From Peptococcaceae bacterium (lineage in GTDB: Bacteria > Bacillota > Peptococcia > DRI-13 > UBA5745): DNA of 6,367 bases. Under the pieces are notes generated by a model. The model worked only from the letters and a program-made list of their open reading frames with translations. It did no database searches and was not told where the DNA came from. The stretch is taken from NCBI GenBank assembly GCA_031264885.1, contig JAISDM010000116.1, forward strand, positions 1 through 6,367, in the 5' to 3' direction. A program made the position numbers and the translations under genes. Below, in pieces: positions 5,344 to 6,367 of the stretch (positions are counted from its first letter, which is position 1; each line of letters begins with the position of its first letter).

Positions 5344-6329
5344 TTTTCGCCGCCGTCTCTCCCCGCGTAAAGCCAGCAGCGCGCGCCGTGTCCCTGTTCC
5401 GGCGACACAAAAGGCGGATCGCTTTCCTTACAGACGGTCTGAACCCGGGCGCAGCGGGGATGAAAAGGGCAGCCCGGCGGGATGTCTCCCGGCGCCGGAA
5501 CCGCGCCCGGTATGGCCTTCAAAGGCTGCCGCCCACCGCCGATCCGGGGAACCGCCTCCATCAACCCCTGAGTATAAGGATGCAAAGGGTTTGAAAACAA
5601 GGTGTTCCGCGCCGCCTGCTCCACAATCTGTCCGGCGTACATCACGATGATTTGGTCGCACATTTCCGATACCACGCCCAAGTCGTGGGTAATCAGAATG
5701 ATGCTGGTTCCCGACTCACGGCCCAATTCCCGCATCAATTCCAGTATCTGCGCCTGTACCGTCACGTCCAGGGCAGTGGTCGGCTCGTCCGCGATCAGAA
5801 CCCGCGGGCCGCAGGCCAATGCCATCGCGATCATGACCCGCTGACACATCCCGCCGGAAAGCTGGAAGGGATACTGCTTCATCCGCCGTTCCGGAGTGGA
5901 GATGCCCGTCAAGGCCATCAGTTCGACCGCGCGCTTCCGGGCCTGACGCCGGCTCATGTTTTGGTGGCGCAGCAAATTCTCCATGATTTGGCGTCCCAGG
6001 GTATGCAGCGGATTTAGAGAATTCATGGGTTCCTGAAAGATCATAGCCATTTCGCCGCCCCGCAGTTTGCGCATCTCCCGCTCCGGCAGCGACAGCAAAT
6101 CCCGGCCCTCAAAGAAAACATGTCCCTCCGTATTTACATTCCGTTCCGGCAGCAAGCCCATCACTGCCAGAGAACTGACGCTTTTGCCGCTGCCGCTCTC
6201 GCCCACGATGCCCAATATCTCATTCTTTTTTAAGGAAAAAGTGAGTCCGTTTACGGCGTCGCTATACCCGGTCAGGGTATAAAAGCGCACCCGCAAATCC
6301 TCCACCCGCAGCAACACTTCCGCCGGCAA
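5340..6329 (-). CDS. Peptide-type ABC importer ATP-binding protein 1 (DppD/OppD-like)
   Basis: Cytoplasmic ATPase that pairs with the next gene's product to power import through the two permeases encoded downstream. Seen, numbering from the TTG at 6329 (329 aa): Walker A GESGSGKS 43-50, Q-loop Gln99, signature LSGGM 157-161, Walker B ending Asp181-Glu182, switch His215, then the peptide-transporter C-terminal extension with the NPLHPYT segment (about 247-253) and four cysteines at 287, 293, 300 and 318. Length fits the DppD/OppD family. Start choice: the frame is open to the window edge and a TTG at 6359 is possible, but the TTG at 6329 sits 10 bases after GGAGG and gives the N-terminus expected for the family. 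The gene ends inside the start of ATPase 2 (ATGA overlap), so the two are translationally coupled. Substrate (dipeptide, oligopeptide, nickel, glutathione or opine) cannot be told from the ATPase. Confidence 0.94.
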   Translation of the reverse strand: MPAEVLLRVEDLRVRFYTLTGYSDAVNGLTFSLKKNEILGIVGESGSGKSVSSLAVMGLLPERNVNTEGHVFFEGRDLLSLPEREMRKLRGGEMAMIFQEPMNSLNPLHTLGRQIMENLLRHQNMSRRQARKRAVELMALTGISTPERRMKQYPFQLSGGMCQRVMIAMALACGPRVLIADEPTTALDVTVQAQILELMRELGRESGTSIILITHDLGVVSEMCDQIIVMYAGQIVEQAARNTLFSNPLHPYTQGLMEAVPRIGGGRQPLKAIPGAVPAPGDIPPGCPFHPRCARVQTVCKESDPPFVSPEQGHGARCWLYAGRDGGEK

Positions 6330-6339
6330 AACCGCGCCC

Positions 6340-6344
6340 CCTCC
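6340..6344 (-). promoter_or_regulatory. Ribosome-binding site GGAGG selecting the TTG start of ATPase 1
   Basis: The minus strand reads GGAGG here, 10 bases before an in-frame TTG at 6327-6329. No in-frame ATG or GTG with a ribosome-binding site precedes it inside the window, and the longer in-frame TTG at 6359 has only 8 upstream bases visible. This site therefore decides the start call. Confidence 0.6.
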
Positions 6345-6367
6345 GCTCAGCTTCCACAATATGGATC

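Noticed and set aside
4360..5370. 336-residue plus-strand reading frame
   Set aside because: It is antisense to ATPase 2, which has all ABC motifs. The plus-strand product has low-information Arg/Gln/His-rich composition and no plausible fold.

Overview
The window holds one minus-strand gene cluster encoding a complete peptide-type (Dpp/Opp/nickel family) ABC importer, plus one small cupin gene and one unusual intergenic repeat array. In transcription order (right to left) the genes are: ATPase 1 (DppD/OppD-like), ATPase 2 (DppF/OppF-like, overlapping ATPase 1 by 4 bases), a 351-base non-coding stretch, a 113-residue cupin, a lipoprotein substrate-binding protein (SBP), permease 1 (DppB-like) and permease 2 (DppC-like). 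All six genes look intact. No RNA gene, CRISPR array, transposase or insertion sequence is visible. Long plus-strand reading frames are antisense shadows of the GC-rich genes.

Host: the DNA is GC-rich. Ribosome-binding sites are strong and purine-rich, the SBP has a classic lipobox and no outer-membrane gene is seen. This fits a GC-rich Gram-positive bacterium such as a clostridial gut or anaerobe lineage, but no taxonomic marker is present, so it is a weak inference.

Layout: 5340-6329 ATPase 1 (probable TTG start); 4351-5343 ATPase 2; 4000-4350 non-coding, with five GTAG/GTGG-headed hairpins at 4097-4292; 3658-3999 cupin; 3605-3657 short spacer with a perfect 12-bp tandem duplication; 1967-3604 SBP; 944-1960 permease 1; 859-943 spacer with degenerate 18-19-bp repeats; 22-858 permease 2; 1-21 too short to interpret.

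How it works together: the lipoprotein captures a peptide or similar ligand outside the membrane and delivers it to the permease 1/permease 2 heterodimer, and the two cytoplasmic ATPases power import. The cupin is not a transporter subunit. It may process or sense the imported ligand, but its substrate cannot be read from sequence.

The part that departs from a routine transporter operon is the array between ATPase 2 and the cupin. Its units have the architecture of REP/BIME elements (GTAG foot plus palindrome). They are arranged in alternating orientation, with stems kept paired despite sequence change and with related linkers in the two head-to-head pairs. It is the best candidate here for something worth following up. 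I see no evidence of a wholly new multi-gene system.
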